Shown here piece after piece: positions 10,475 to 21,749 of a DNA stretch of 64,000 nt (positions are counted from its first letter, which is position 1; each line of letters begins with the position of its first letter). A model generated the notes under the pieces. That model ran no database searches. It was not told where the DNA came from and was given only the letters and a program-made list of their open reading frames with translations. This stretch comes from Anoplolepis gracilipes (Eukaryota; Arthropoda; Insecta; Hymenoptera; Formicidae): contig NC_132984.1 of assembly GCF_047496725.1 (NCBI RefSeq), positions 8,141,001 to 8,205,000 of the forward strand, given 5' to 3'. The position numbers were made by a program, and so were the translations under genes.

Positions 10475-11108
10475 ATTTTAAGTAATAATTCTATTCTTTT
10501 ATAATATCTCCGATTTTGTAAATTTGCGGTTTTTTAAAAAAATTTTTTGTAAGTAATTTATTACTTGAACATGTTACGATATATGTAAGATTAGTTGATA
10601 AATAATCCATTATACTCAAACTTTGTTATTTATTTTATCATAGATTGAGTGTATTTACCTTAGGACACATTTTTGCTCTCTATCGCCGTTTACATTTTAT
10701 ACTTTAGTTCATATTTAAGAGAGCACTGAATTTATTTATTTACATAAATTATATTTTACCTATACATATACATTATTAATATATATTTTTTTTTTATAAT
10801 ATTTTGTAATCTACTACGTCGCTATAATGTTTATGATGCATATCTTATCATAAATAAATAAATAACGTCAATTATAAATAATCAATTTCAATACTCTCAA
10901 TTATATGTCATTAATGTATATACACACATAAAATTTATATAATTATTCATTAATAAGTTTATAAATATTGCTTTATATATAAATTTAACAATATTTATAA
11001 CCACAGAACACGCATATTTCATAAAATTCTTGATTTTTTTTAATTATATATATTTTCAAGCCTTCAAGATTGCCGCGATTGTGCTCGGTGACGTTTTAAT
11101 GACGTAAT

Positions 11109-11229
11109 GGGCGCGTTCGGGGAGACGCTATTAGCGCTAACAGCATCGTTCTATCTTTGTTCAACTTTTAATGAGTAACAAAGACAGAACAACAGTGTTA
11201 GCGCTAATAGTATCTCCCCGAACGCGCCC
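11109..11229. mobile_element. 121-bp MITE with GGGCGCGTTCGGGGAGA ends
   Basis: The element is an almost complete palindrome. GGGCGCGTTCGGGGAGA and TTAGCGCTAA are repeated in inverted form, with AAT on both flanks (11106-11108 and 11230-11232). A half copy, TTAGCGCTAATAGTATCTCC followed by CCGAACGCGC, occurs at 21627-21658. It is inserted in the right part of the P-like element. Confidence 0.8.
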
Positions 11230-11366
11230 AATATGTGAAGTATCTATTACGTCATATACTAGGCCTAGTTTAACTATCGATATTCACCAGATATCGTTAT
11301 ATATCGCAGCATGATCCTTCCTTTTATTCTTTATTCAATGGAACATACTCTAAACATAGCGCTGTT

Positions 11367-12631
11367 ATGGCGGCCATTTTGAAAACTTTTAAAAACCCGA
11401 CGACAAGCTGCCAATTATTTGAAAAAACAACCGACGTCTCGAAATCGACAGTGAATCGGATTCTACGGTCTAATGATATCTGCATCCGTTTCATTACACG
11501 CCAGTGCAGAATCTCTATTCGGGGGATGCAGAATTGCGTAGGCAGTTCTGTCAAGAATTTCTGGGCTTATCCTATCAAAATGACAATTTTTTAACAAATA
11601 TTTTGTGGACAGACGAATGTTTGTTTACCAGAGAAGAGAATTTCAACCAGCATAATTATCATTATTACGCTGACGAAAATTCCTTCGTATCCAGCGTAAG
11701 AAACTTTCAACATCGCTGGAAAGTCTATGTCTGGGGAGGAATTGTCGGGGATTAGGTTTTCATTTATCAATTACCGGATATACTTAGGGTAAGTTCATTA
11801 AATCTATCATTAAATCTGACTTGACGTGATAGCAATCGAATTTAATGAAACTCATTGTGCCGATAGATCATCACGTCAAGTATTACGGGGTAAAGGGATA
11901 AGATGCTCTTCTCAAGCGTTTGCGAGAAAATCTAACAAAAAATTGAAAATGTAAAGCCCGTATAAAAACACGGCGATACATGGAATAGAGTCTAAAATCT
12001 AACACGCTGCTGCTACACCACGCGGTCTACGATTAAACGCTTTATTCCATATATTCATATAGCGCTCGAAATTTTCTATGGTTCATGTCGTGAAGTCTCT
12101 TTGCGAGACTTGACCCATCCACACCGACACACAGCATGTAGAATTACGCTTTTTTTTTTATTTCAGGGTAAACAATACACTGTTTTCCTCGAAGAGGTGC
12201 TTCCGGATTTGTTGGACGACATTCCCCTTACGGCCCGATCTCGTTGGTTCCAACAAGACGGAGCACCACCGCATAATACCTGGCGTGTGAGGAATTATTT
12301 CAACGCCCAATTTCCCAGACATTGGTTCGGTGTTGGCGCCCCGTTTCGCTGGCCATGGTAAGATTCATTTGAACTTCAACAAAAAAAGTGCCTGCATAAA
12401 TAAATTTCAATATGATTTTTATTGGCAGTTCGCCTGATCTTTCACCCCTGGACTTTTTCCTTTGGGGTTATTTAAAGGAAAAAGTTTACGCAAAGGAGCC
12501 AGAAAATGTAGAGGTTGCTCGCTTACACGCTGCTGTGGCAACGGTGGATGCTTCTCCGCGAAAGAAACGAAGTCATCCGGAGAGCACACGCATGTTTGGC
12601 AGTAGACGGAGGACATTTTGAGCCGGCAATA
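11367..12631 (+). pseudogene. Mariner/IS630-type (DD41D-like) transposase with two intron-like gaps
   Basis: Remnant transposase in several frames. An N-terminal HTH region (VSKSTVNRILRSN) is followed by the first catalytic block WTDECLFTREENF, NFQHRWKVYVWGGIVGD, a TAG at 11753-11755, and LPDILR. After a gap come GKQYTVFLEEVLPDLLDD, the second block WFQQDGAPPHN, SPDLSPLDFFLWGYLKEKVYA and, in another frame, VDGGHFEPAI ending at a TAA. The gaps 11789-12166 and 12358-12428 are bounded by GTAAGT...TTTCAG and GTAAGA...TTGGCAG. Joining their flanks restores the protein alignment. Spacing from QQD to the last Asp is about 40 residues, as in DD41D mariners. Frameshifts and the stop make it non-functional. 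Confidence 0.82.
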
Positions 12632-12939
12632 TAAAAAAAAATCGGCCTTTCTCAGGACCACAAAACTTAACGTTGGAATAAACCGATTTTTTAAAAATGA
12701 ATTACTTTTAAATTATTTTATTATTTCAAACTTATTGCCTCTCATGTCTCTCATTCTAAAAGAAAAATTCTTCTAAATAACTAGAAGATAAAAAACATAA
12801 TTTGAAGAATTGACGATGATTAATGATGAAATACTTACGTACTGATTAATTTCGGATTAAAATAATAGCGCTATTGAAATTGTAATACATAAAAATTCAT
12901 CAAATTGTGACGGAAAAAATATATTTTGTAAATATGTAT

Positions 12940-13190
12940 GTAATATTTCTTTGTTTTTATCACTTATGCTTTCTTTATATTCATCTCTTCTTTTGTTAGA
13001 GAAAGTATTGACGGAAGTTCATTTTTAATTCGCGCTTGAATGTCTGTAAAAATTTGAGCAAATCAAACCAATGGAAAATATTCTCTTAAGCACATTATAC
13101 ACGAGGCACTTGTTTTAATTTACATCGAGGAGTTGTACTAAAAAGCATTTAAAACACATTCTCTACTTATTAGATCTATATATCTTATTG
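12940..13190 (-). repeat. Dispersed repeat, copy 2 (inverted partner of 2755-3005)
   Basis: The reverse complement matches 2755-3005 over about 250 bp with scattered substitutions and small indels. It lies just outside the transposase remnant. Bases 12632-12939 between them are AT-rich with nothing recognised. Confidence 0.7.
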
Positions 13191-13287
13191 TTAGTATAAC
13201 TTGGTAAATATTATTTATCAGAAAGTAACTTTTGATTAGTATTGGTGGTGAATATGTAATATTATACAATATTGCATTAGAATATGA

Positions 13288-14495
13288 TATACAAGAAGTT
13301 TTTGGATAAAGAAAGGAGTTAGGCAGGGATGTGTTCTGAGTCCTACCCTGTTCAACTTGTATATTGCGGATTTAGATTATGAGTTAGGAAGTAGAGGAAT
13401 AGGAGGTATAGCAGTAGGAAATGAGAGTTTGGTCATTAGCACACGCAGACGACATTGTTCGGTTGGCGAAAAATAGAGAGGCATTAGAGGACATGATGAG
13501 TACATTGAAAAGATTTTTGAAAGAAAGAAAAATGAAATTAAGTACAGAAAAGTGAAAGGTATTAATTTTCAATAGTTTCGAGAAAATTAACAAAGACAAA
13601 TGGAATTGGAATACAGGTATAATTGAAGAGGTAAAAAGTTTTAATATTTAGGATTTACGTTTAATAGGAAGGGAACTACACAGAACATGTCAAAGAATTG
13701 AGTAGGAAAGGGAAAATAGCGGCAGGAAAAGTTTGGAGTTTAGGAGAAAGAATTTGCAAAAATGATTTCAGAAGAAGATGGATGCCTATCGGTATTTGGT
13801 ACAAAGTGTGATAGCGTATGAGGTAAAAATTTGGGGATGGAGAGAGAAAAAAAGAATTAGAAAAGGTGATGATGGACTATATTAGATGGGTGTTTAGGAT
13901 TGATTTTTGTACGCCGAGATATATTTATAGAGAATTAGGTTTAGAGAAACTTGCCGTAGGATGGGGAGCAAGAGCATGGAGATATGAGGAAAGAATTAGG
14001 ACAAAGGAGGAAGAAAAATTAGTGAAAAAATGCTAAAAAAAGAGTTATATAGTAAAGAAAAGGAAGGTTTCTTTAATAACTTAGGTTGGGGATTAAAGGC
14101 CAGAAGATATGAGGAATAATGAGATTAATATAGAGAAATTAATAAGAAAAAGAGGAAGGGATATACAAAGGCAAATAGAAGATGCTAAAATTAGGGAAGC
14201 AAGATATAATAGTAGGTATAAAGAGTTGGATAGAGCTATAGAAGGGCTTAAATATCTGAAAAGTGAAATCATTAATAGGAAGGAAAATGCAGACAAAATG
14301 AGGAGTCTAGTAAAATTTAGATGTGGGAATATGGAAGAATTTAATAAATATTGGAAAGAGGATAAAAGTAAAGTATGTAGATGGTGTGGAATAGGAAAGG
14401 ATAATTTGGAGCATTTTGTGAAGGAATGTGTTGAGTTAAAAGGATTGTGTGAGGAGTTAAGCAGCAAACCAAGTCCCCTCTTGGCAATTTGCTGA
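13288..14495 (+). pseudogene. Non-LTR retrotransposon (LINE) reverse transcriptase 3' half
   Basis: RT motifs appear in order: GVRQGCVLSPTLFNLYIADL (RT motif 4), HADDIV (catalytic YADD-type box with Tyr changed to His), then MMSTLKRFLKERKMKLSTEK. Downstream come the GKIAAGKVWSLGERICKNDF thumb-like part and a C-terminal part (14109-14495) with the zinc-finger-like CRWCGIGKDNLEHFVKEC. Frame changes occur near 13430 and 13550, and several stops lie between 13800 and 14100. The N-terminal endonuclease and ORF1 are absent, so this is a 5'-truncated dead copy. The C-terminal CxxC-x7-H-x4-C motif is typical of insect LINE RT proteins. Confidence 0.83.
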
Positions 14496-14754
14496 ATAAA
14501 TTATTATATATATTTTAAATATAGTCATTAGAATATAATTTAACAAAAAATATTTTGTTTGTGTGACTGGAAATTTTTATATAATAATCTTAATCCTTTA
14601 TGAGTAATTATGAGTAGCGGAAAAATTTTATTTTGAGAGCAAAGAGATTTCACAAACTGTCACTTAATTTTTGATTATATTATTCAGAATAATAGGAATT
14701 TTTCCTTTTATTATGAAAAAAATTATTATTGGATTGTAAATACCAAATCAATAA

Positions 14755-14815
14755 ATAAAGCGGCAAGCAAAAGACTCGGGTTTGATTCCCGATTCAGTGG
14801 CTTCGCCCCGATATT
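14755..14815 (+). other. tRNA-like B-box fragment (possible SINE head)
   Basis: AAGACTCGGGTTTGATTCCC followed by GATTCAGTGGC resembles a tRNA T-arm with a pol III B box (GGTTYGATTCC) and a preceding variable region. No acceptor stem or anticodon loop could be folded convincingly by eye. It may be a decayed tRNA-derived SINE. Bases 14816-15430 are otherwise AT-rich with simple repeats and nothing recognised. Confidence 0.3.
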
Positions 14816-15429
14816 TTTTCTCGTCTACATCTCTTTAGGGGGGTAAAGAGGGGTATAGAAGTCTCAAAAATGAGAATCTATTACTTAGTGAAATACAGCA
14901 AGTAAAATATGTGTCCTGTGCACGAATCAAATTTCACAAAAGAATTAATTTCTAAAAGCAAAAAGAATTATAATTTCTAAAAAAAAAAGAAATTTTACGC
15001 ATTAACATCCGCGCATGGCTGTCATTGCCAAGTCTATAGTTGTGTTTGTAAAATATCATTATTATTTGATTTTATATAATAATAAAACAATTTCTATTAT
15101 TAGTGTTATTATTTTTTATTATTATTAATTTTATCATTATTTTAATAATATTATTATCATATTATAATTATTATTATCATTATTCGTTTTTTGTAATAAT
15201 AAAACAATTGTTAATTAATAGAAATAAGTAATTTATATTTATTTTTAAACTAAAAATTATCTTACCCATGTACGATCTCTTTTAATAACGTGCGCAATAT
15301 CATCTATCCAGTGAGAAGAGATTAAATTGAAAAAAGACTATATCTTAAATATTAAAAATAGTAAATGAATTGGATTGTTGTTCACTAAACATGTTTAGCG
15401 CACCAAAGAGGATATATTTGTAAACTTAT

Positions 15430-16250
15430 AATTAAAAAAAATTTGATGAACTTTCGATTCTTAGTGATTTTTTTCGAATTGTACGCTATCTCTTCTAACT
15501 TTACCTTATACAATACTTTAATTACTTTTGCTTTATATTCGATTGCTTTTGAATTAATAAGAGGAAAATGTGATACATTGATATTTTCCTTTATCATTTA
15601 AAAACAAATTCTCGCAAGATTTTTTTCATTATCTGCATCACATAACGTCATGTGTTCTGTAAAACAAAACGTGTATAGTATAGTAATTCAATTTGATTTA
15701 AATTTAAATCAGGATTGTGCTTTGGATTTGAAAATTACGTCTACATAAATTATTTATGTATTGTTTACATGATGTTTACATAGACTTTTTTTATGATGTA
15801 TATATATAAATATACATATAATATTTAATTCCTTCTCCTAATATTTTTCTATCGTGCATTAGGGTGAAACAGGAAAAATAATATGAAGAAAATCTTCGAT
15901 AAATTATAAATTATTCTACAATATTATTGACACAGATGACATATATGTTACACATAGTTTATACTGTTGACATAGACTATTACAGTTTACGGATAAATGT
16001 CTAACTCTGATTTAAACTCACCTAATCTCTTCTCCAAAGGTAGATCGATCACGTTAGTTAATAAATATTCCAGAAAAGCTTTATACATATTGTAAAAGTT
16101 TTATTGGCCGATAATGCTATTAATATGAATCTAGATAACTTTTCCCCAACTTGGAAAGAGTAAGATACCGATATTAATAGCTTACAACTGAATTCGTCCT
16201 TCACGACTGTACAAACGTGTACTATAGCAATTTTAAAATACATATTTATT
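15430..16250 (-). pseudogene. Second RCBTB-like copy, BTB part only, decayed
   Basis: Minus-strand fragments match the neighbouring RCBTB-like gene. Near 16090-16020, YKAFLEYLLTNVIDLP corresponds to YKAFLKYLYTGMVDLP of the downstream copy, followed by a GTGAGT donor. Near 15650-15535, DADNEKNLARI and then MIKENINVSHFPLI...KAIEYKAK correspond to the next exon. Frames are broken and the RCC1 repeats are missing. This is a partial tandem duplication of the BTB half. Confidence 0.65.
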
Positions 16251-16330
16251 TATCAAAATAATGACTTATTCTATCCTTTCTTTTTCTCTTGGTTATTTTG
16301 TTTTACATCTTACAAAGACGAAAGTTGATC

Positions 16331-16362
<32 letters not shown>

Positions 16363-16430
16363 GTTCAGTAATAAACTTTAGATATCAATTTAAATAAAAT
16401 AAAATAATTATTCAAAATTTTCGTAATATG

Positions 16431-16777
16431 CCAGATAGAAATACATGATGATCACGTTTCATCATAGTGATCGTCATACTAGTACCTTCAACTTAATATC
16501 TTTTTGAAGATCATTACATGATTAACATAACATGAGAACAAAATGTACACAAATGTGTATGATTTATACAATAATTATACATGATATAATGATGACATAT
16601 CACGTTTCATCACAATGTGATCGTCATAACATTATCACGTGAGATATATTTCTGACATCATAATGTGACTGCGCTTTGAGCAGCGTATACACACGCATCT
16701 GTATGCATTTCTGAGATCATATTATACAATATATGTATGCATGCTGAGCACAATATGATATCATTTTTCTATCTGGG
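16431..16777. mobile_element. MITE with CCAGATAGAAA ends
   Basis: Ends CCAGATAGAAATAC and TTTTTCTATCTGG are inverted repeats. The interior has further inverted blocks around ATGATGATCACGTTTCATCA and CACGTTTCATCACAATGTGA. The ends resemble those of the MITE at 20676-21046 (CAGGTAGAACATGAAAC), suggesting related families. Target duplications were not resolved. Confidence 0.55.
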
Positions 16778-16815
16778 ATATCGGTCATTAAACTGTCGCA
16801 TTGCTATTTTCGATT

Positions 16816-16817
<2 letters not shown>

Positions 16818-16866
<49 letters not shown>

Positions 16867-16891
16867 CATACTAGTAAATGTTAATTATCCT

Positions 16892-16958
<67 letters not shown>

Positions 16959-16960
16959 AT
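16818..16960. repeat. Two long (TA)n microsatellites
   Basis: Runs at 16818-16864 and 16895-16957, separated by a short unique stretch. A shorter TA run lies at 16331-16358. No other features are seen; 16960-17340 is plain AT-rich sequence downstream of the RCBTB-like gene. Confidence 0.9.
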
Positions 16961-17341
16961 ATATATATTCATAAAATATATTTTTAGAAAATATAAATAA
17001 TTAAAACTAATTAAATATATTTTATAAATAATTAAATAAAGAAATTACACATTATTTAAATATTATTTATTTAAAAAAACTGTTGATAATCAATAAATGG
17101 ATCAATATCAATAAATTGATAATAAATAAATAATGATTTGAGGATAAACTAGTTAAAGATTCTAATAGGGGGAATATTAATAAATAAATGCTTTATTGAT
17201 TACAAATGAATTTAAAGTATTATAAAAATTATAAAAATAAAGGTTTTTCTTTCAATAATAAAGTACATTTTTTATATTAAAATATAACAATACAAATATA
17301 TGCTATTACATTTTAAACATTTTGTTAAGAAAATGAAAGAA

Positions 17342-20185
17342 CTAATTCTTAAAAGCTTTGGCTTTAGCTGCTTTAATTATAAAATCCAATATTATATTTT
17401 TATTTAAAGTAGCAAATTTTTGCGTTTGTACCACATCTGTCAGATGATCCATTGCAAATTGGAAGCAATTGGAATTTTTCTAACTCCTAAAAATTATGTA
17501 TATATGTATATTCATAAATATATAGATACATTATATTTAATAAATAATGATGAGAAATGATATTACAAACTATATCACCTTTGTATTATATTTGATTGCT
17601 TTCTCGTAAACAAGGATTACATTTGACACAGTGACAATTTCTTTTATTACTTGACTATAAATTCTTTTAAGATTTGTTTCACTATATTTATCTGCTAACT
17701 TCAGAAGTTCTGTAATAAAGCAATTTTAAATATTAATTGAACTAATAAATATTTAATTTCAAGTTATTTAATTTAAATAAATTCACCTAATACTTTTCCT
17801 GAAGGCAAATCGACCATGCCAGTATATAGATATTTTAAGAAAGCTTTATATGTAATGTAGGAAAATTTATTGTTCATGATGAAGCTATTAAGAATATATA
17901 TGTGTCAATGTGTAACCAAATAAATAAGAATAAGAAAATTAAAAGATTGATTAAAAATATGATTGGCTTTTTTATGAATGCTTACGTTTGATTATTTTCC
18001 ATCCGATTACATTGGAACATATTTCTGAAATACTGACAACGAATGTTCAAAATAGCTTTGTGAAAATGGATAAGTTGTCTCTTAATCTGTATCGTAAAAT
18101 CACTCGTCGACTGCAACAAAAGAGAGATACATAATTGACATAATTAGATATAAAGACGTATCATATTAGTATAAGCGTTGAATAAACTCAATTTTAAAAG
18201 AATATGTATCAATCAAAGTAATTACTCTTTTCTTGCTTAACGTCTTGATTTTGTTTAACATTTTATAATGAAAAAAACTGCATAAAGAACAGAATAGAAG
18301 TAGAAAACAAAACGTACTTTATCGTCAAACGCTGCTCCCAGACATTTCAATATATTTAATTCTTCTGTATGATCAATTAACGAACAGTGGATGATATAAG
18401 ACAAGTCATATTTTAATAAATCGTACATGTTCGAAAAATGGGTAGCAGTTGGAATTGTAATCGCCTGATCAAAGCAGGCACCCCATACGTAAACGCGTCT
18501 GTTTTCGTTGATAACTATACTTTTGTTTAAATAGTTTTGAATGGCAATGTCCAACACCTTTCTCATTTCAGGCACATTCAACTAAAAAAAAAGAAATCTT
18601 ACATTTTTATATTTCCTTTATCATGAAGATTATGCAAATAAATAAGTTACCCTGATGGGATACACTTCCATTTCTCTTTTTTTGCCATATCCCAATTGTC
18701 CTTCAGAGTTTTTACTCCACAAATATAGTTTCCCTTCAGCAGTAAACGCCAATGTGTGTGCGAATCCACAGACTACCTTAACTGATAATTAAACATCAAT
18801 AATAAAAAATGGTTATTGATATCTGCATTATTGCATTTATAAACATTTACACAAACGACCATTGTAAACGATGACAGAAACATTACCTATTGTATCATTT
18901 GTCAACGAGACAATTAGGCATGGAAGCGCCTGATTCGTGCAGTTGCCTATTCCTAACTGGCCATAATTATTGATACCCCAGCTATAGACATTACGAATAT
19001 CACAAAGTGCCATGTTGAACAATCTACCATAAGTAATGTAGATAATTTTTTCGCCTTTGAATTCACGTCTCAACTGCCATGGTAAAGCCTTTGGAGGGCC
19101 TTTGACTAAGTTTTCATATCGAGAATTTCCCCAAGTGTATATCTAAATTAAAATTTGTCAAATTTATATTTTAGAGTCAAAATTATCACACTATTTTATC
19201 TGAATTATCACTTACTTTTCCATCGTTAGTCAAAGCTATAGTGTGATCAACACTGCATGCAATGTCTATGATGCATTCTTCGTCACCTATAGTGACTTTA
19301 GTAGGTATATATATATATATCTTGAGATTTTCTTGGCTCCACTCCTAGTCCCAATTTATAATCTAGGTTAGAACCCCATGTATATACCTTTAAAAGACAA
19401 TGCTATTATTTTGATATCACATTTAATTTAATTATTATATTATACACAAGATGCAAAACAAATATCCTAAATAATATTGTAAATAAATTGTATTCTAGAT
19501 CCTTCATTGTAAAATATTATGTAATGTGTTAAATACATAATTAACAGCTTCACATTAATCATTTTAATTGTACCAAAGTAGATATATAAAATACATAAAA
19601 AGTTAAATATACTAATTCTTACTTTTTTATTAAATTATTTTATTAAATTATTAAACTATAATCCTCACATTTATTACTAATAAATTATTTAACATATAAA
19701 AATTCATATTTAATCATATTCAATAATTATTATAAGTTTGTAAAAATCTCAAATATTTTAATTAGAAATTTTCAATTTATATTGTATTACCTCTCTTTCC
19801 TTTGTAAGTGCCAAAACATGATACTGATCAATGTCACCACCACAGCAAAAAGTTTTTATATTTTTCCCACACAATGTTTCTACTTCTTTTGGTTGTTGAA
19901 TGTCACTCATATCACCTATCCCCAACCGACCATGACAATTTTTACCAATACCATATACCATTTTGTCACAATTAAAGCTGCTTTATCTGATTTAATGTAT
20001 TGTGTAAAACATAAGTAATAATTTAGTTGAAGTAAAAATAATAGAAAGAAAAGCAAAACTAATTACTAATTACCATCATTAAATACCATAATCATATGAA
20101 TCTTAAAGACAAATTTTGGTTGCAGCAAGCCAAAAATTTCCCAGTTCTTGAGATCCGAAGAATATCCATACTTACTTAAAATATT
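17342..20185 (-). CDS. RCC1-BTB (RCBTB-like) gene with two apparent frameshifts
   Basis: Exons read on the minus strand: 20074-~20185, 19791-19986, 19216-19387, 18887-19142, 18651-18781, 18318-18581, 17986-18110, 17787-17884, 17579-17709 and 17342-17479. N-terminal NWEIFGLLQPKFVFKIH is followed by RCC1 repeats (MVYGIGKNCHGRLGIGD, VYTWGSNLDYKLGLG, VYSWGINNYGQLGIGN, LYLWSKNSEGQLGYG, VYVWGACFDQA). A BTB domain follows (STSDFTIQIKRQLIHFHKAI), then a BACK-like tail ending KAAKAKAFKN. The family acts as a cytoplasmic or nuclear adaptor, thought to link substrates to cullin-3. Phases agree at almost all junctions. One exon lacks 1 nt after ALIVTK (an A4 run near 19961). The next has an (AT)n run of the wrong length (19306-19320) that shifts frame before PTKVTIGDEE. 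These are either assembly errors or early decay. The start codon is uncertain; a possible first exon is 20436-20481 (MSRKKVTYKQMLAKN). Confidence 0.82.
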
Positions 20186-20675
20186 AGTTTTCAAATATTT
20201 TTCTTTCTTTGTTTGTATATTTCTGTCCACATCAAATTTTTAAGTTAGTAATGCTATTTTAATAGTAATACTATTTTTCGCTAACATTTATAAAATTAAT
20301 TTTATTTTAAATCTTTTATGTCATTTTAATTCTGTGTGACTAATAAATGCATGACATTATAAAAGAATAAATTGTTCAACAGTGACATATTATTTTTACA
20401 AAAGCAAAACAGAATAAAAAGGAACACAAGCTTACTGTTCTTTGCTAACATTTGTTTGTAAGTCACTTTCTTCCTGGACATTTGTTCTTTCTGAGAAAAA
20501 AGGCAATTTTTTCCATAATTTCAACATAGTAACGACACAGTATTTTTGTATCAGTACAACAGGTTCGTTGGACGTTGTTTACATGTACAATTTTTGAAAA
20601 GTATGTGTTTATATAATAAACATGTTGGTTTATATAAACATTATATGTACAAACATTCACACATATATGCCCCAG

Positions 20676-21046
20676 GTAGAACATGAAACTCATAATGACA
20701 TCATTATGACGTCATCATAATTTTATTTATCACTTAAAAGTTACCTAAACAAAAATGATTAAAAAATGAATTGAGAGATGACAAAAAGAATCATAAATTT
20801 TTAAGTTCCATAATCACATTATATAATTTTAAAAAGATTATTAGTTGCTAAATATAATTAAAATATACATAAATAATTAAATAAACAAATGATTGCATAA
20901 TATATATAAAAAATGATATTATAATATCAAAAATAAGTCACCAAAACATTGCCAAAAGTATATCAAATGAGATCATTATGATTTTTCTAAAATGACTTTT
21001 AGGTAACGTCATAATGATGTCATTATGAGTTTCATGTTTTGCCTGA
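20676..21046. mobile_element. ~370-bp MITE with ~45-bp inverted ends
   Basis: CAGGTAGAACATGAAACTCA at the left and its inverted counterpart (ending TTTCATGTTTTGCCTG) at the right share the palindromic core TAATGACATCATTATGACGT. There is no ORF. The ends are related to the 16431-16777 MITE. It lies just upstream of the RCBTB-like gene. Confidence 0.75.
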
Positions 21047-21269
21047 GTGTACACCTTGTATTTGTAAACATGAATATTCAGTTCAGAAATAGATTTTAAA
21101 TCTCAATTTAAATAAAATAATTATTTAAAACGATAATATATCGGTCATTAGACATAAAATGTGGCATTTTTTATTTGATGTACATATGTACATACATATT
21201 AAGGGGATGCTGGACAGTGTTACCAACTACTCATTATTGAGAAGCGCCAGAATCTAAAGTCATTAGATT

Positions 21270-21745
21270 ATAAAGTACAGTCGGACCACAGACTTCTATA
21301 TAATACTAGACTGCTAACTCCTTATGTATAAGGCAGCTCTAATTTTATGTACAAACAAGAATGTATGACATCCCTTTCTGCGCATGCGCTGTGAAGGCGC
21401 GTGTTGCACGCATGTATATACATACTAAGTATGATAAACAAGCTTATATAAAAGATATAAAATAACTGCAAATTTGTATCCGATAATTTAATATTTATAT
21501 TTCTTACTTTTTTTACTAACACGACATGTGTTTTGACAAGAATTAGAGACCGAAAGCAAGTTAGAAATACATGTACTGATCATAATGGCGTCGGCACATG
21601 TCAGTGCATGCGCAGAAACGGTCACCTTAGCGCTAATAGTATCTCCCCGAACGCGCTCTTAGTACATAAAATTCAAGGACACGTTATATAAGCAAAATCT
21701 AGGGAGTTAGCAGTCTAGTATTATACATATAGAAGTCTGTGGCCG
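21270..21745. repeat. Foldback repeat with GGAGTTAGCAGTCTAGTATT arms
   Basis: The left arm 21276-21325 and right arm 21700-21747 are inverted copies containing AGTTAGCAGTCTAGTATTAT and AGAAGTCTGTGG. Between them lie a CpG-rich stretch (GCGCATGCGCTGTGAAGGCG) and a half copy of the GGGCGCGTTCGGGG MITE (21627-21658). The arm sequence also recurs near 480. Confidence 0.65.
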
Positions 21746-21749
21746 ATGC

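Larger units (their letters stand above)
7010..10740. mobile_element. Head-to-head pair of 5'-truncated Penelope-like elements
   Basis: Bases 7016-8769 and 8951-10715 are inverted copies of the same retroelement at high identity. Their 5' ends face each other across a 180-bp spacer (8770-8950), and their 3' untranslated regions point outwards. Each carries reverse transcriptase, a GIY-YIG endonuclease and a 3' region with a hammerhead motif. The right copy has the fuller 3' tail (GAGCACTGAATTTATTTATT). The whole block interrupts the P-like element. Inverted, 5'-truncated multimers are a known habit of PLEs. Confidence 0.88.
3792..11340. mobile_element. P-like DNA transposon, gutted and hosting nested insertions
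   Basis: The termini CATTGAATAAAG (3792-3803) and CTTTATTCAATG (11329-11340) are exact inverted repeats. They are flanked by 8-bp duplications GAACATAT (3784-3791) and GAACATAC (11341-11348). A second inner inverted block, GGAAGGATCATG, occurs at 6500-6511 and reversed at 11310-11321. Eight-bp duplications and CAT-starting ends are typical of P elements, and a THAP-type DNA-binding remnant sits inside at 6631-7000. Removing the Harbinger, PLE and MITE insertions leaves only about 1 kb of P-like sequence, with no catalytic core. It was therefore a non-autonomous or decayed copy. Confidence 0.75.

Noticed and set aside
14755..14815. Functional tRNA gene
   Set aside because: Only a T-arm/B-box-like segment is seen; no acceptor stem or anticodon arm pairs convincingly.
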